Notes under the pieces: generated by a model
What the model saw: the letters and a program-made list of their open reading frames with translations, nothing else
Databases searched by the model: none
Told to the model about the DNA's origin: nothing
From: Bacteroidales bacterium Bact_22
GTDB taxonomy: Bacteria > Bacteroidota > Bacteroidia > Bacteroidales > F082
Assembly: GCA_001603665.1 (NCBI GenBank)
Contig: LUZN01000004.1
Location: forward strand, 1 to 64,000
Reading direction: 5' to 3'
Length of the DNA: 64,000 bases
Shown: in pieces, positions 10,111-19,474 of the stretch
Layout of the letters: each line of letters starts with the position of its first letter
Position numbering within the stretch: the first letter of the stretch is position 1
Program-made: the position numbers and the translations under genes

Positions 10111-10143
10111 AAAAAGGGGGCGCGACCGCGCCCCCTTTTTTAT
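10111..10143. terminator. bidirectional intrinsic terminator between convergent genes
   Basis: AAAAAGGGGGCGCGACCGCGCCCCCTTTTTT: GC-rich stem flanked by A/T tracts on both sides. Confidence 0.9.
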
Positions 10144-12245
10144 TATCCGATCCGGCTCCAATCAAAATCCCTTTCAAACTGTTGCGAGAAATATTGTTTT
10201 GTGGCGTAATGCTCCGGTTTTGAAAGCGTCGGGTCGGCGTCAAGAAGCAGGTTTGCCATCCTGCGCGTATGCCTGATGATAGGCTCGTCGTACTGGAAGT
10301 CGCCGATTTTCATCTCTATCATTCCCGACTGGCGGGTGCCTTGTGTCTCACCTGGTCCGCGTAGCTGCAGATCCGCTTCGGCGATCTCGAATCCGTCGTT
10401 GGTTCTCACCATCGTCTCCATTCGTTTCTTCCCCTCGCCCGTGATCTTATGGTCGGTGATCAACACGCAATACGACTGCTCGGCGCCGCGGCCCACTCGT
10501 CCACGGAGCTGGTGCAGCTGCGAGAGCCCGAATCTGTTGGCGTTTTCGATGATCATCACCGAGGCGTTCGGCACGTTCACACCCACCTCGATCACTGTCG
10601 TCGCAATCATGATATGCGTCTCGCCGCGCACAAACCGCTGCATCTCCCAGTCTTTGTCCTCGGCCTTCATCTGACCGTGCACCACGCTGATGTGATAGTC
10701 GGGCTCGGGGAAGTCGCGCAACATCGCCTCGTAGCCCTCCTGCAGGTTGATCAGGTCCATCTTCTCCGACTCCTTGATGAGCGGGTAAACCACATATATC
10801 TGATGCCCCTCGGCAATCTGTTTCTTCATAAACCCGATGACCCTAAGTCGCTGTTCCTGAAACACATGCATCGTCTTCACAGGCTTGCGGCCGGGGGGCA
10901 TCTCATCTATCTTCGACACGTCCAAGTCACCATACTGCGTCATCGCCAGGGTGCGCGGGATAGGTGTCGCCGTCATCACCAAGGTATGCGGCGGGAACGC
11001 GGTCTTGTCCCAGAACGAGGCTCGTTGCGCGACGCCGAAGCGGTGTTGCTCGTCGATGATACAGAGCCCGAGGTTCTTGAAAACAACAGTGTCTTCAATC
11101 AAAGCGTGCGTCCCGATGATGATCTGCAGGTTGCCGTTGGCAAGGTCGGTGAGAATCTGTTTGCGCTCCGACTGCTTGGTGCTTCCCGTCAGCAAGGCGA
11201 AGTGCACGTCCATGCCGGCGAGTTGCGCTCTCAAGGTGTCGAGATGCTGTGTCGCGAGTATCTCGGTGGGGGCCATGAGGGCGGCTTGGTAGCCATTGTC
11301 GAGGGCTAACAGCATGATCATCAATGCCACGATGGTCTTGCCGCTGCCCACGTCGCCCTGCAGCAGTCGGTTCATCTGGTGACCGCTCTTCAGGTCAGCC
11401 CTGATCTCCTTGATGACACGTTTCTGCGCGTTGGTGAGAGGGAAGGGGAGATGCTCCTTGTAAAAACAGTTGAAATAGTCGCCAACTTGTTGAAAAACAA
11501 CGCTTTTAGTGTTTTTCTCGCGGTCTTTTTTATGTATCAGAAGGCGTAGCTGGAAGAAGAAATGCTCCTCATATTTCAACCTCGTTGTGGCACGCTGTAT
11601 GTCGCTGCTGCTCGACGGCAGATGAATCTTGTAGTAGGCCTCTTTTCGAGTCATGAGCTTGTCGTGAAGCACCAGACTCTCGGGCAGCACCTCCGGGATG
11701 AGGTTCCACACCTGTTGGACGCATGTTTTCACGAGTTTCGCATACTGTTTCGTGCCCAGACCGTGATTTTTCATCTTCTCGGTGGTGTTGTAAACGCCTT
11801 GAAGCGCCTCGCTAACGAGGGTGTCGTCGGGGTTATAGTCCTCCACGTCGGGGTGGGTGAAGTTGAAGCGGTTGTTAAACACGCTCGCCTTGCCGAAAAT
11901 GAGGTATTTCTTGCCCGGCTGGAAGCGGTTTTTTATCCATTTCAGACCTTTAAACCACACCAATTCGATGCTTCCCGTGTCGTCGGTGAATGTCGCTGTA
12001 ATTCTCGTAACTCGCGGAGCGCCAATACATTGTACATTGCTGACGGTGCCGACGAGCTGGTAATAGACGTTGTCGTCGGTGATCTGCCTGACCTTGTGAA
12101 TCTGCGAGCGGTCGATATACCTGAACGGGAAATAGTCGAGCAGGTCCTGAAACGTGAAGATGCCCAGTTCCTTGTTCAGAAGCTCGGCTCGTTTTGGCCC
12201 GACGCCTTTGAGGTATTCTATTTTCGTCTGCAGAAGATCGACCAT
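10143..12245 (-). CDS. recG: ATP-dependent DNA helicase RecG
   Basis: LLQGDVGSGKTIVALMIM, IIDEQHRFGV, MTATPIPRTLAMTQYGDLDVSKIDEMPPGRKP, QLRGRVGRG. Confidence 0.98.
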   Translation of the reverse strand: MVDLLQTKIEYLKGVGPKRAELLNKELGIFTFQDLLDYFPFRYIDRSQIHKVRQITDDNVYYQLVGTVSNVQCIGAPRVTRITATFTDDTGSIELVWFKGLKWIKNRFQPGKKYLIFGKASVFNNRFNFTHPDVEDYNPDDTLVSEALQGVYNTTEKMKNHGLGTKQYAKLVKTCVQQVWNLIPEVLPESLVLHDKLMTRKEAYYKIHLPSSSSDIQRATTRLKYEEHFFFQLRLLIHKKDREKNTKSVVFQQVGDYFNCFYKEHLPFPLTNAQKRVIKEIRADLKSGHQMNRLLQGDVGSGKTIVALMIMLLALDNGYQAALMAPTEILATQHLDTLRAQLAGMDVHFALLTGSTKQSERKQILTDLANGNLQIIIGTHALIEDTVVFKNLGLCIIDEQHRFGVAQRASFWDKTAFPPHTLVMTATPIPRTLAMTQYGDLDVSKIDEMPPGRKPVKTMHVFQEQRLRVIGFMKKQIAEGHQIYVVYPLIKESEKMDLINLQEGYEAMLRDFPEPDYHISVVHGQMKAEDKDWEMQRFVRGETHIMIATTVIEVGVNVPNASVMIIENANRFGLSQLHQLRGRVGRGAEQSYCVLITDHKITGEGKKRMETMVRTNDGFEIAEADLQLRGPGETQGTRQSGMIEMKIGDFQYDEPIIRHTRRMANLLLDADPTLSKPEHYATKQYFSQQFERDFDWSRIG

Positions 12246-12282
12246 ATTTTAAAATATCTCTGCAAAAGTAATAAAAAATATG

Positions 12283-12290
12283 TATCTTTG
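12283..12290 (+). promoter_or_regulatory. Bacteroidota -7 box (TATCTTTG)
   Basis: TAnnTTTG consensus followed by GC, 13 nt before ATG at 12303. Confidence 0.6.
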
Positions 12291-12302
12291 CACTTTGAAT
12301 AT

Positions 12303-13859
12303 ATGAAAAAAACACTTCACATATTAATATTTGCTCTAACTGCTGTGATGACAGCCTGCACTGGCGGTGGCGGCGTTTCGGATAACGGCGAGAGAAACCG
12401 TGATGCACAGTCGGCCGACACCATCCACACCATTCGAGTGGCGATGAATATCTATGGTTACCAGCCCGAACAGGCGTTGCAAATCATCGACTCGGCGCTC
12501 ATCGTGGGCAATATTGACAAGGTGCAGGCCGAACAGTGTCGGGCACGCATATATGGCATGACACTGATGCACGAACAGATGGACTCGCTGCTCGGCGGAC
12601 CGGCAAACATCCGCTTAGACTCAGCACAGGCTATCGCCTTGCGTCTGCTAAACAACGACCACATCAAGACAAACCTGACGAGACTGCGCGATGTGTATGA
12701 TATTCTGGCCTACACCGAGCGTATGCAGAACGACACCTTAGGATGGCTCCAACGGTCACGACAGCTGGTCGATGTGTGCCACCAGATTGGCCCCGAGGCC
12801 GAGACCGACGCTCTGCGCACTGAGGCGGAGATTGGCGCCGCGCTTCATGCTATGGGTCATGAGGAAGAAGGCATGGCAAAGATGGACAGCGTGTTGGCTC
12901 TGCTCAATGACAAAAGGACGTTCAGCGAGCTTGACGCATTCATAATAGCCTCGCGACGTAAGATTGTCATGCTCGGCTCGCACGACCGTTATGCCGAGAC
13001 TCTGCCATTGGCCCGCCGTATCATCGAGCGGCTCGACGACTACGAGGCACACCCTGACGAATACCTCGACGGCAGCCACCGCGAGCCAAAGACCGACCAG
13101 AAACGCGCCGACTACATCCGCTTCTACCGTAACCAGGCCCAAAACTATATCACTGCGGCATACGCATCATTGGGCGAGCACGGCAACATGCTCACGGCAT
13201 TCCGCCAAATTGAGATTGGTGTGCGCGACGCCACGGCCCGCGAACATATCGCTCGCTATAACGCTCTCCAACAGCAAATGGAGGCCGAACGGCAGCGTGA
13301 AGCCACACATCGTGCGGAAACATCGCGAAGGGTAATAATTTTAATAAGTATCTTGATACTTCTTTTTGCCATCAAAGTATTTGTTCAGTGGCGTAAGACG
13401 AAAAAGCAAAACCGCATCCTCGCACAACAGATTACCGAGGCGGTGGAATACAAGGACAAATACCGCGAGTTGAAGCCAACTGCAAACTCCCAACTCCCAA
13501 CTCCCAACTGTTCGGAGCTATCAGATGCCGAGCTTTCGGCCTACCTCCACGACCTTATTGAAAATGAGAAGCTGTATCTCAATCCTATGTTTGAACGTCA
13601 GACACTCATCGAAATCACGGGTTTGTCGAAGGAACGCATCGGTGCCGCTTTCTCACAAGGCAGCGAATATGAAAGGCTCACCACCCTTGTACGCGAGCTT
13701 CGTCTCAGCCATGCCATTCGCCTCATGAACGAACATCCCGAGATGAGCTTGGAACAGGTGTGCACGGCAAGCGGCTTCTCGAACACGGTTTCATTCTACC
13801 GCAGCTTCAAGACAAAATTCGGAATGACACCCTCCGAATACCGTGGAACTTTTATGTAA
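12303..13859 (+). CDS. lipobox-bearing, membrane-spanning, TPR-like protein with C-terminal AraC-type HTH domain
   Basis: MKKTLHILIFALTAVMTACTGGGG, TM RRVIILISILILLFAIKVFVQW, C-terminal LRLSHAIRLMNEHPEMSLEQVCTASGFSNTVSFYRSFKTKFGMTPSEYR; listed ORF start 11562 is an extension antisense to recG. Confidence 0.88.
   Translation: MKKTLHILIFALTAVMTACTGGGGVSDNGERNRDAQSADTIHTIRVAMNIYGYQPEQALQIIDSALIVGNIDKVQAEQCRARIYGMTLMHEQMDSLLGGPANIRLDSAQAIALRLLNNDHIKTNLTRLRDVYDILAYTERMQNDTLGWLQRSRQLVDVCHQIGPEAETDALRTEAEIGAALHAMGHEEEGMAKMDSVLALLNDKRTFSELDAFIIASRRKIVMLGSHDRYAETLPLARRIIERLDDYEAHPDEYLDGSHREPKTDQKRADYIRFYRNQAQNYITAAYASLGEHGNMLTAFRQIEIGVRDATAREHIARYNALQQQMEAERQREATHRAETSRRVIILISILILLFAIKVFVQWRKTKKQNRILAQQITEAVEYKDKYRELKPTANSQLPTPNCSELSDAELSAYLHDLIENEKLYLNPMFERQTLIEITGLSKERIGAAFSQGSEYERLTTLVRELRLSHAIRLMNEHPEMSLEQVCTASGFSNTVSFYRSFKTKFGMTPSEYRGTFM
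13486..13509 (+). repeat. heptanucleotide tandem repeat (ACTCCCA)x3 plus partial copy inside CDS
   Basis: ACTCCCA ACTCCCA ACTCCCA ACTG read directly. Confidence 0.95.
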
Positions 13860-13981
13860 CATTTTGTCTTTCTGACTAACCATTTGTCTGAAAAACGGCT
13901 ATTCTTTTGCCTGTTTCGATCTATTTGAAACTTTTTAGTATCTTTGTTGCTCGATTACAAATTAACAAAAAATTATAAAAC

Positions 13982-15589
13982 ATGAAAAAATTATCTTTAC
14001 TTTTCCTGGCAATGGTAGCTGCATTTGCGCTCCAAGCCCAGTGGACCGATAACCCGGCCACAAACACATTCATCGCTGACGCCAGCCCTGTTGACAGTAT
14101 CTATGTTGGCGAAATCCACGTTATGACCGATGCAGAAACTGGCGACAGCTATGTCCAATGGACCTCTGGCGGTGTGTATGCTTCGAATGGTCATGCTCCA
14201 GCATTGCAGCGCATCACTCCTGACGGCACACCGCAATGGGGCGAAAACGGCATCCGCTTCAACCAATTCAATTTTCTGGGCTGGTCGGCAGGCGACGTTT
14301 TTACCATCACCCCTGATCATGATGTGATTAGCTGTTTCTCAACAGCCGACACAGTAACCATTGCTTTGAGACTACATCCTGATGGCACCTATCCCTGGGG
14401 CGAACAAGGTGTTCTGCTTTTCGACGGCAAAGGCGGTAGCCGCGCCGAAATCATCGCTGGCAACGACGGCGGTGCATGGGCTTTAGGCAGCGACCTCTAT
14501 AACCTTTACCTGCAATACATCGAAGCCGACGGTTCGTTGAATCCTGTCATCACTATCGAACAGTACAACGATACCATAAGATCCACATACGGAAAACTCG
14601 TCCTCGCCAATGACAACAGCGTTTTCCTGACCTACGAGCATGTGTATGTTTACCCTGGTAAAAGTTCGTTAAGTGGAATTGTGGATATTCATCTCACAGG
14701 CTACGCCAAAGATGGCACACAAACCGTTCCGGACACCAAATTGATGGGGCAAGTGAACAATATAGTGACCTATACACACGAAGTTGTGCCAGACGGCTTA
14801 GGCGGTGCCTACGTGTATATTGAGGTTGGAGATAGTGAAATTCAGGAGTTTAATAATATCCATGTATGCCACTACGATGCCAATGGCAACAACACCATCA
14901 GCGACACCCTCGGTGTCACAGTACACACCCCTGAACAAGAACACCTCTATGTTGACGGCTATGCCTCCATCGATCCTGTTTCTCACGACCTGCTCATCTC
15001 CTACGAACAGAAAAACATTGCTCAACATGAGCCAAAAATATTTGTAAATCGCATCACCGCCACAGGCGAGCGCGTTTGGGACGAAGGTGTCCTGGTTTTC
15101 GACAACCAAGGCAATCCTCTCGATATACCAATGGTTTCAACTTTTGAAGACGGCAGTGGTTTCTCTGTGATCTTTTACCAAGGTGATGATATTCTTAGCC
15201 CCAATTCCACCATCGAGGCTGTTGGTATGGACATGAACTGCAATGTGTTGTGGCAAACCACAATGAGCTCAACCTTGTATAGGAGAGACTACACAAAATC
15301 AATTCAAGGCTTCAACAATGGACAACTTGTCTATATATGGGGAGACCACCACACAGGCATACTATACGGCCAAAACATCGGATGGAACGGCACAATGGGT
15401 CAGCATGCTGATGTAGAAGAGATATACGAAGATGGAGAAATCATCAATATCGAGAGAATCTACAACGTCAACGGACAGCTTATGCAGAGCACGAACTTGA
15501 ATGAACTCAACACCGGCGTTTACATCATCCAAGGCACGACAGAAAGTGGCAAGATTGTTAACAAGAAAACCGTCGTTGTTAAAGAATAA
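13982..15589 (+). CDS. T9SS type A sorting-domain secreted protein (tandem paralog 1)
   Basis: signal peptide; C-terminal NVNGQLMQSTNLNELNTGVYIIQGTTESGKIVNKKTVVVKE resembles T9SS CTD. Confidence 0.85.
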   Translation: MKKLSLLFLAMVAAFALQAQWTDNPATNTFIADASPVDSIYVGEIHVMTDAETGDSYVQWTSGGVYASNGHAPALQRITPDGTPQWGENGIRFNQFNFLGWSAGDVFTITPDHDVISCFSTADTVTIALRLHPDGTYPWGEQGVLLFDGKGGSRAEIIAGNDGGAWALGSDLYNLYLQYIEADGSLNPVITIEQYNDTIRSTYGKLVLANDNSVFLTYEHVYVYPGKSSLSGIVDIHLTGYAKDGTQTVPDTKLMGQVNNIVTYTHEVVPDGLGGAYVYIEVGDSEIQEFNNIHVCHYDANGNNTISDTLGVTVHTPEQEHLYVDGYASIDPVSHDLLISYEQKNIAQHEPKIFVNRITATGERVWDEGVLVFDNQGNPLDIPMVSTFEDGSGFSVIFYQGDDILSPNSTIEAVGMDMNCNVLWQTTMSSTLYRRDYTKSIQGFNNGQLVYIWGDHHTGILYGQNIGWNGTMGQHADVEEIYEDGEIINIERIYNVNGQLMQSTNLNELNTGVYIIQGTTESGKIVNKKTVVVKE

Positions 15590-15606
15590 ATAAATTTAGA
15601 AACACA

Positions 15607-15640
15607 ATGTAAAGACGTACAAATGTGCGTCTTTACATTT
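15607..15640. repeat. intergenic palindrome (AATGTAAAGACG...CGTCTTTACATT)
   Basis: perfect 11-12 bp inverted arms around TACAAATGTG, between tandem paralogs. Confidence 0.85.
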
Positions 15641-15651
15641 AATATTATGTT

Positions 15652-17250
15652 ATGAAAAAATTATCTTTACTTATTTTGGCAATGGTAGCCACATTTGCGC
15701 TACAAGCCCAGTGGACAGATGACCCTGCCACAAACAACCTCATCGGCAACCATGAAAACAACTCTATTTCTGGCGGAATCATAATCGTGACCGATGTGGA
15801 GACGAACGACACCTATTTCCATTGGGGTTCTCTCGCGCGTACCAATGGCTTTATCCCTACCTTTCAGCGTCTCACCGCTGACGGCACTCCGCAATGGGGT
15901 CCCGGTGGTCTCCGCCTGAACCAGTTCGCTTATTTAGATCATTCGGATGGCCGTGCGATAGACATTACCCCTGATCATGACCTGGTGGCCTGCTTCTCCA
16001 CTGCCGACGCAACAACTGTGGCGATGAGATTCCATCCCGACGGCACCTACGCCTGGGGTGAACAAGGTGTTCTGCTTTTCGATGGCAATGGCGGCAAGCG
16101 CGCCGAAATCATTGCCGGCAAAGACAACGGCGCATGGGCATTGGGCAATGACAACAATAATCTTTACCTACAATACATCAATGCCGACGGCACCTTGAAT
16201 CCCCTGATCACCATCGAGGCACCCAACGATACCACAATAAGCACGTACGGAAAGCTCGTCCTCCGTGATGACAACAGCGTTTTTCTGACATATGAACATG
16301 TGTATGTTTACCAAGAAGGAAGTTCGTTAAGTTCAGTCGTGGATATCCATCTCACGGGCTACGCCAAAGACGGCACACAGACCCTTCAGGATGTCAGATT
16401 GATGGGAAATTTGAACAATACAGGTCCTTACTGCCAAAAAGTGGAGCTAGACGGCTTAGGCGGTGCATACGTGTACATTAATCAAGGAGATACTTATCTT
16501 TCCCAGATGTTTAACGTCCGCGTGTTCCACTTCGATGCCGACGGCAACAGCACCATCAGCGACACCCTCGGCGTCACTGTACACTCGGCTGACCTGGCCC
16601 ACGTTTACGTTGATCCTTATACCTCTGTCGACCCTGTTTCTCATGACCTGCTCATCACCTACGTACAGAAAAACGGCAGTCAACATGATTCAAGATTATT
16701 TGTAAACCGCATCACTGCCACCGGCGAGCGCGTCTGGGACGAGGGTGTCATGGTTTTCTACAACGATGGCAGACCTATCAGTATACCAACAATTTCCTCC
16801 TTTGAAGACGGCAGCGGTTTCGCTGTGACCTATTTCAAACAAGTAGAAGATGGAATTCCCCTCACCACCCTTGAGGCGGTTGGCATTGACATGAACGGCA
16901 ATGTGTTGTGGCAAACCGAATTGAGCTCTTCCGCAGATAAGAGAGAATACCCCGAAATCATTTCAGGTTTCCACAATGGACAAAACATAATAGCCTGGGC
17001 TAATGACTACGATAACGGTAACATCTACGCCCAGAACTTCGGCGTCGACGGCTCAATGGGCCAGGGATTGGATGTGGAAGAAATCTTCGAAGATGAAGAA
17101 ATCGTCACTATAGTAAAAGTCTTCAACGTCAACGGTCAGGTCATGCAGTGCAATGACTTGAACGAGCTCAATACCGGCGTTTACATCATCCAAGGCACGA
17201 CAGAGAGCGGCAAGATGGTGAATAAGAAAATTGTCGTTGTGAAAGAATAA
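15652..17250 (+). CDS. T9SS type A sorting-domain secreted protein (tandem paralog 2)
   Basis: MKKLSLLILAMVATFALQAQWTDDPATN closely matches paralog 1; same CTD type ending NKKIVVVKE. Confidence 0.85.
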   Translation: MKKLSLLILAMVATFALQAQWTDDPATNNLIGNHENNSISGGIIIVTDVETNDTYFHWGSLARTNGFIPTFQRLTADGTPQWGPGGLRLNQFAYLDHSDGRAIDITPDHDLVACFSTADATTVAMRFHPDGTYAWGEQGVLLFDGNGGKRAEIIAGKDNGAWALGNDNNNLYLQYINADGTLNPLITIEAPNDTTISTYGKLVLRDDNSVFLTYEHVYVYQEGSSLSSVVDIHLTGYAKDGTQTLQDVRLMGNLNNTGPYCQKVELDGLGGAYVYINQGDTYLSQMFNVRVFHFDADGNSTISDTLGVTVHSADLAHVYVDPYTSVDPVSHDLLITYVQKNGSQHDSRLFVNRITATGERVWDEGVMVFYNDGRPISIPTISSFEDGSGFAVTYFKQVEDGIPLTTLEAVGIDMNGNVLWQTELSSSADKREYPEIISGFHNGQNIIAWANDYDNGNIYAQNFGVDGSMGQGLDVEEIFEDEEIVTIVKVFNVNGQVMQCNDLNELNTGVYIIQGTTESGKMVNKKIVVVKE

Positions 17251-17281
17251 AAACAATTGGCAAATCTTATTTTATTATATT

Positions 17282-18820
17282 ATGAAAAAATTATATCTAT
17301 TCGTAATAGCTTTAGTGGCATTGCTTTCAGCGAAGGCGCAATGGGTTGACGACCCTACAACGAACACTGTCCTTGCCAGCTGCCCACAAAATGCAGGCGA
17401 AGTTGTGATCATACCTAAAATTTCTTCTGACGGATTCTACATCCAGTGTCTTTATGGAGCCAGCAACGGCTGGGCACCTACAATCCAGCTCGTCAATACT
17501 GAAGGAGAGAAACAATGGGGCGATGCAGGTATCCATATCACCACACCAAACCTTACTGATTGGTCACCAGGCTACGCTATGGAAGCCCTCGTCGATGGCG
17601 TTGCGAGTATGTTCCGTACAGCCGACACCACTCATTGGGTGGTGAAAATCAACGAAGACGGCACTTTCCCTTGGGGCGAATACGGTATTATGCTTTTCGA
17701 CGGCGAAGGAGGCGATCGCTCCGAACTGCTGTCAACGTATAATTACAACCAAGACACAGGCCTGTGGGCTTTGGGCACCGACATGCATAGCTTATTCCTG
17801 CAATATATTAACGCCGACGGCACGTTGAGAACAATGGCAACCATCAGTGACCCTGTGCAAAAATGTACCAAAGGCAAGCTGGTTCCCGCCGATAACGGCG
17901 TTTTCGTGGTATATACTAAAAGAACGCTTGCTGAACGCGACCTTTACAATAAGAGGATTTATGTCGCCGGATACAACAAAGACGGCGAGCAGGTAGTTCC
18001 AGAGACCTTGTTGTTTGGAGAGGTGACCGCCGACGGAAGTCTTATCGTTAATGCTATTCCCGACAACAATGGTGGTGCATATGCGTATCAGGAATACGAC
18101 GGTTCAACTTATGTGACACATTTCGATGCGACAGGCTCTCCCACCATTGCCGACACATGCGGCGTTTCTGTACACAGCATTGATTACAATAACGCCTACA
18201 CTATGCCATGCGCCTCTGTCGATAGAAACACCAATGACATCATTATCGCCTATGCTCAAGAGGATAACGAATTCCAAAGACTGGGCAGAATCTATGTCAA
18301 CCGTATCACTGAGACTGGCGAGGTGTTATTGGGCGACGGTATTTTGGTGGCTGACAGCATAGGTCAAGCAGATTATTACTTAATCGGTGTCGACGTTGAC
18401 AGTTCCACAGGCACATATGTCGTGATGTACGGCACCAACCAAAACACCATCGAGGCTGCAGGCTTCGACAGTGACAACAACCTGGTATGGAACACCACAA
18501 TATCTTCTACCAGCTATAACAAAACCTACGGCAAAAAAAATTCAGGATTCTGTGATGGACAAGACATCGTAGCATGGGTCAACTCTGAAGACGGAGGGCT
18601 TTACGGCCAAAACATCGGATGGAACGGCACAATGGGTCAGAATGCTGACGTCGAAGAGATTTACGAAGATGGAGAAATAGTCAATATTGAAAGAATCTTC
18701 AACGTCAACGGACAGCTCATGCAGAGCACGAACTTGAACGAACTCAACACCGGCGTTTACATCATCCAAGGCACGACAGAGAGCGGCAAGATGGTGAATA
18801 AGAAAGCTATAAAATATTGA
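17282..18820 (+). CDS. T9SS-type secreted protein (tandem paralog 3), CTD end altered
   Basis: same layout as paralogs 1 and 2; terminates ...SGKMVNKKAIKY instead of ...NKKxVVVKE. Confidence 0.8.
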   Translation: MKKLYLFVIALVALLSAKAQWVDDPTTNTVLASCPQNAGEVVIIPKISSDGFYIQCLYGASNGWAPTIQLVNTEGEKQWGDAGIHITTPNLTDWSPGYAMEALVDGVASMFRTADTTHWVVKINEDGTFPWGEYGIMLFDGEGGDRSELLSTYNYNQDTGLWALGTDMHSLFLQYINADGTLRTMATISDPVQKCTKGKLVPADNGVFVVYTKRTLAERDLYNKRIYVAGYNKDGEQVVPETLLFGEVTADGSLIVNAIPDNNGGAYAYQEYDGSTYVTHFDATGSPTIADTCGVSVHSIDYNNAYTMPCASVDRNTNDIIIAYAQEDNEFQRLGRIYVNRITETGEVLLGDGILVADSIGQADYYLIGVDVDSSTGTYVVMYGTNQNTIEAAGFDSDNNLVWNTTISSTSYNKTYGKKNSGFCDGQDIVAWVNSEDGGLYGQNIGWNGTMGQNADVEEIYEDGEIVNIERIFNVNGQLMQSTNLNELNTGVYIIQGTTESGKMVNKKAIKY

Positions 18821-19377
18821 TATATATAAACGAACATACTGAAACTCTCGATATTGAGAAGGCGCTGGCGATGGTGTCGCCGCAACGACGTGAGCATGCT
18901 CTAAAGTTTGCTCACGAGAGCGGCCGGCGCCTGTCGCTGGCGGTGTATCTGCTCCTTATGGAAGGTCTCCAGAAAGAATACGGCATCACCGAACCACCTG
19001 TTTTCGACTATCTTGAAGGTGGCAAGCCCGTCATCAAAGGGCATCCCGACATACATTTCAGCTTCAGCCACTCGGGCAATGTGGCATTATGCGCCATCGA
19101 CAGGCAGCCGGTGGGCGCCGACGTGGAGACAACACGTAAAGTAACGCCCTCGCTGATAGCATATACCATGAACGAAGAAGAACAAGCCACGATAGCGTCG
19201 GCGCCTGAAAGCCTATCGGCTTTTCTCGCTCTCTGGACTCGTAAAGAGGCAGCGCTAAAACTTACAGGCGAAGGCATCCGAAACGACCTGAAAACAGTGC
19301 TCACAAAAGCCGAAAACATCGTTTTTGAAACCAAACAAACGGAAAAATATATCTACTCAATCGCCAGATATATTTAA
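18817..19377 (+). CDS. 4'-phosphopantetheinyl transferase superfamily protein
   Basis: IHFSFSHSGNVALCAIDRQPVGADVE and LALWTRKEAALKLTGEG; TTG start overlaps the preceding TGA stop (TTGA). Confidence 0.88.
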   Translation: MIYINEHTETLDIEKALAMVSPQRREHALKFAHESGRRLSLAVYLLLMEGLQKEYGITEPPVFDYLEGGKPVIKGHPDIHFSFSHSGNVALCAIDRQPVGADVETTRKVTPSLIAYTMNEEEQATIASAPESLSAFLALWTRKEAALKLTGEGIRNDLKTVLTKAENIVFETKQTEKYIYSIARYI

Positions 19378-19425
19378 TTCAGTCGAAAAATAAAGAATTA
19401 TCCTGTCGTTTAAGAAAAAAATATG

Positions 19426-19433
19426 TATCTTTG
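19426..19433 (+). promoter_or_regulatory. Bacteroidota -7 box (TATCTTTG)
   Basis: consensus TAnnTTTG followed by GCA, upstream of lysS. Confidence 0.6.
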
Positions 19434-19474
19434 CACCCAAATACATATTTGGAAAATAAAAATAAAAGATATAT

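Noticed and set aside
11562-12302. Upstream extension of the AraC-type ORF (listed start 11562)
   Set aside because: Lies antisense to recG; a signal peptide/lipobox and a -7 box mark 12303 as the true start.
15607-15640. Hairpin considered as a plain intrinsic terminator for paralog 1
   Set aside because: The stem is strong but is followed by TTAATATTATG rather than a U-tract; kept as a repeat instead.
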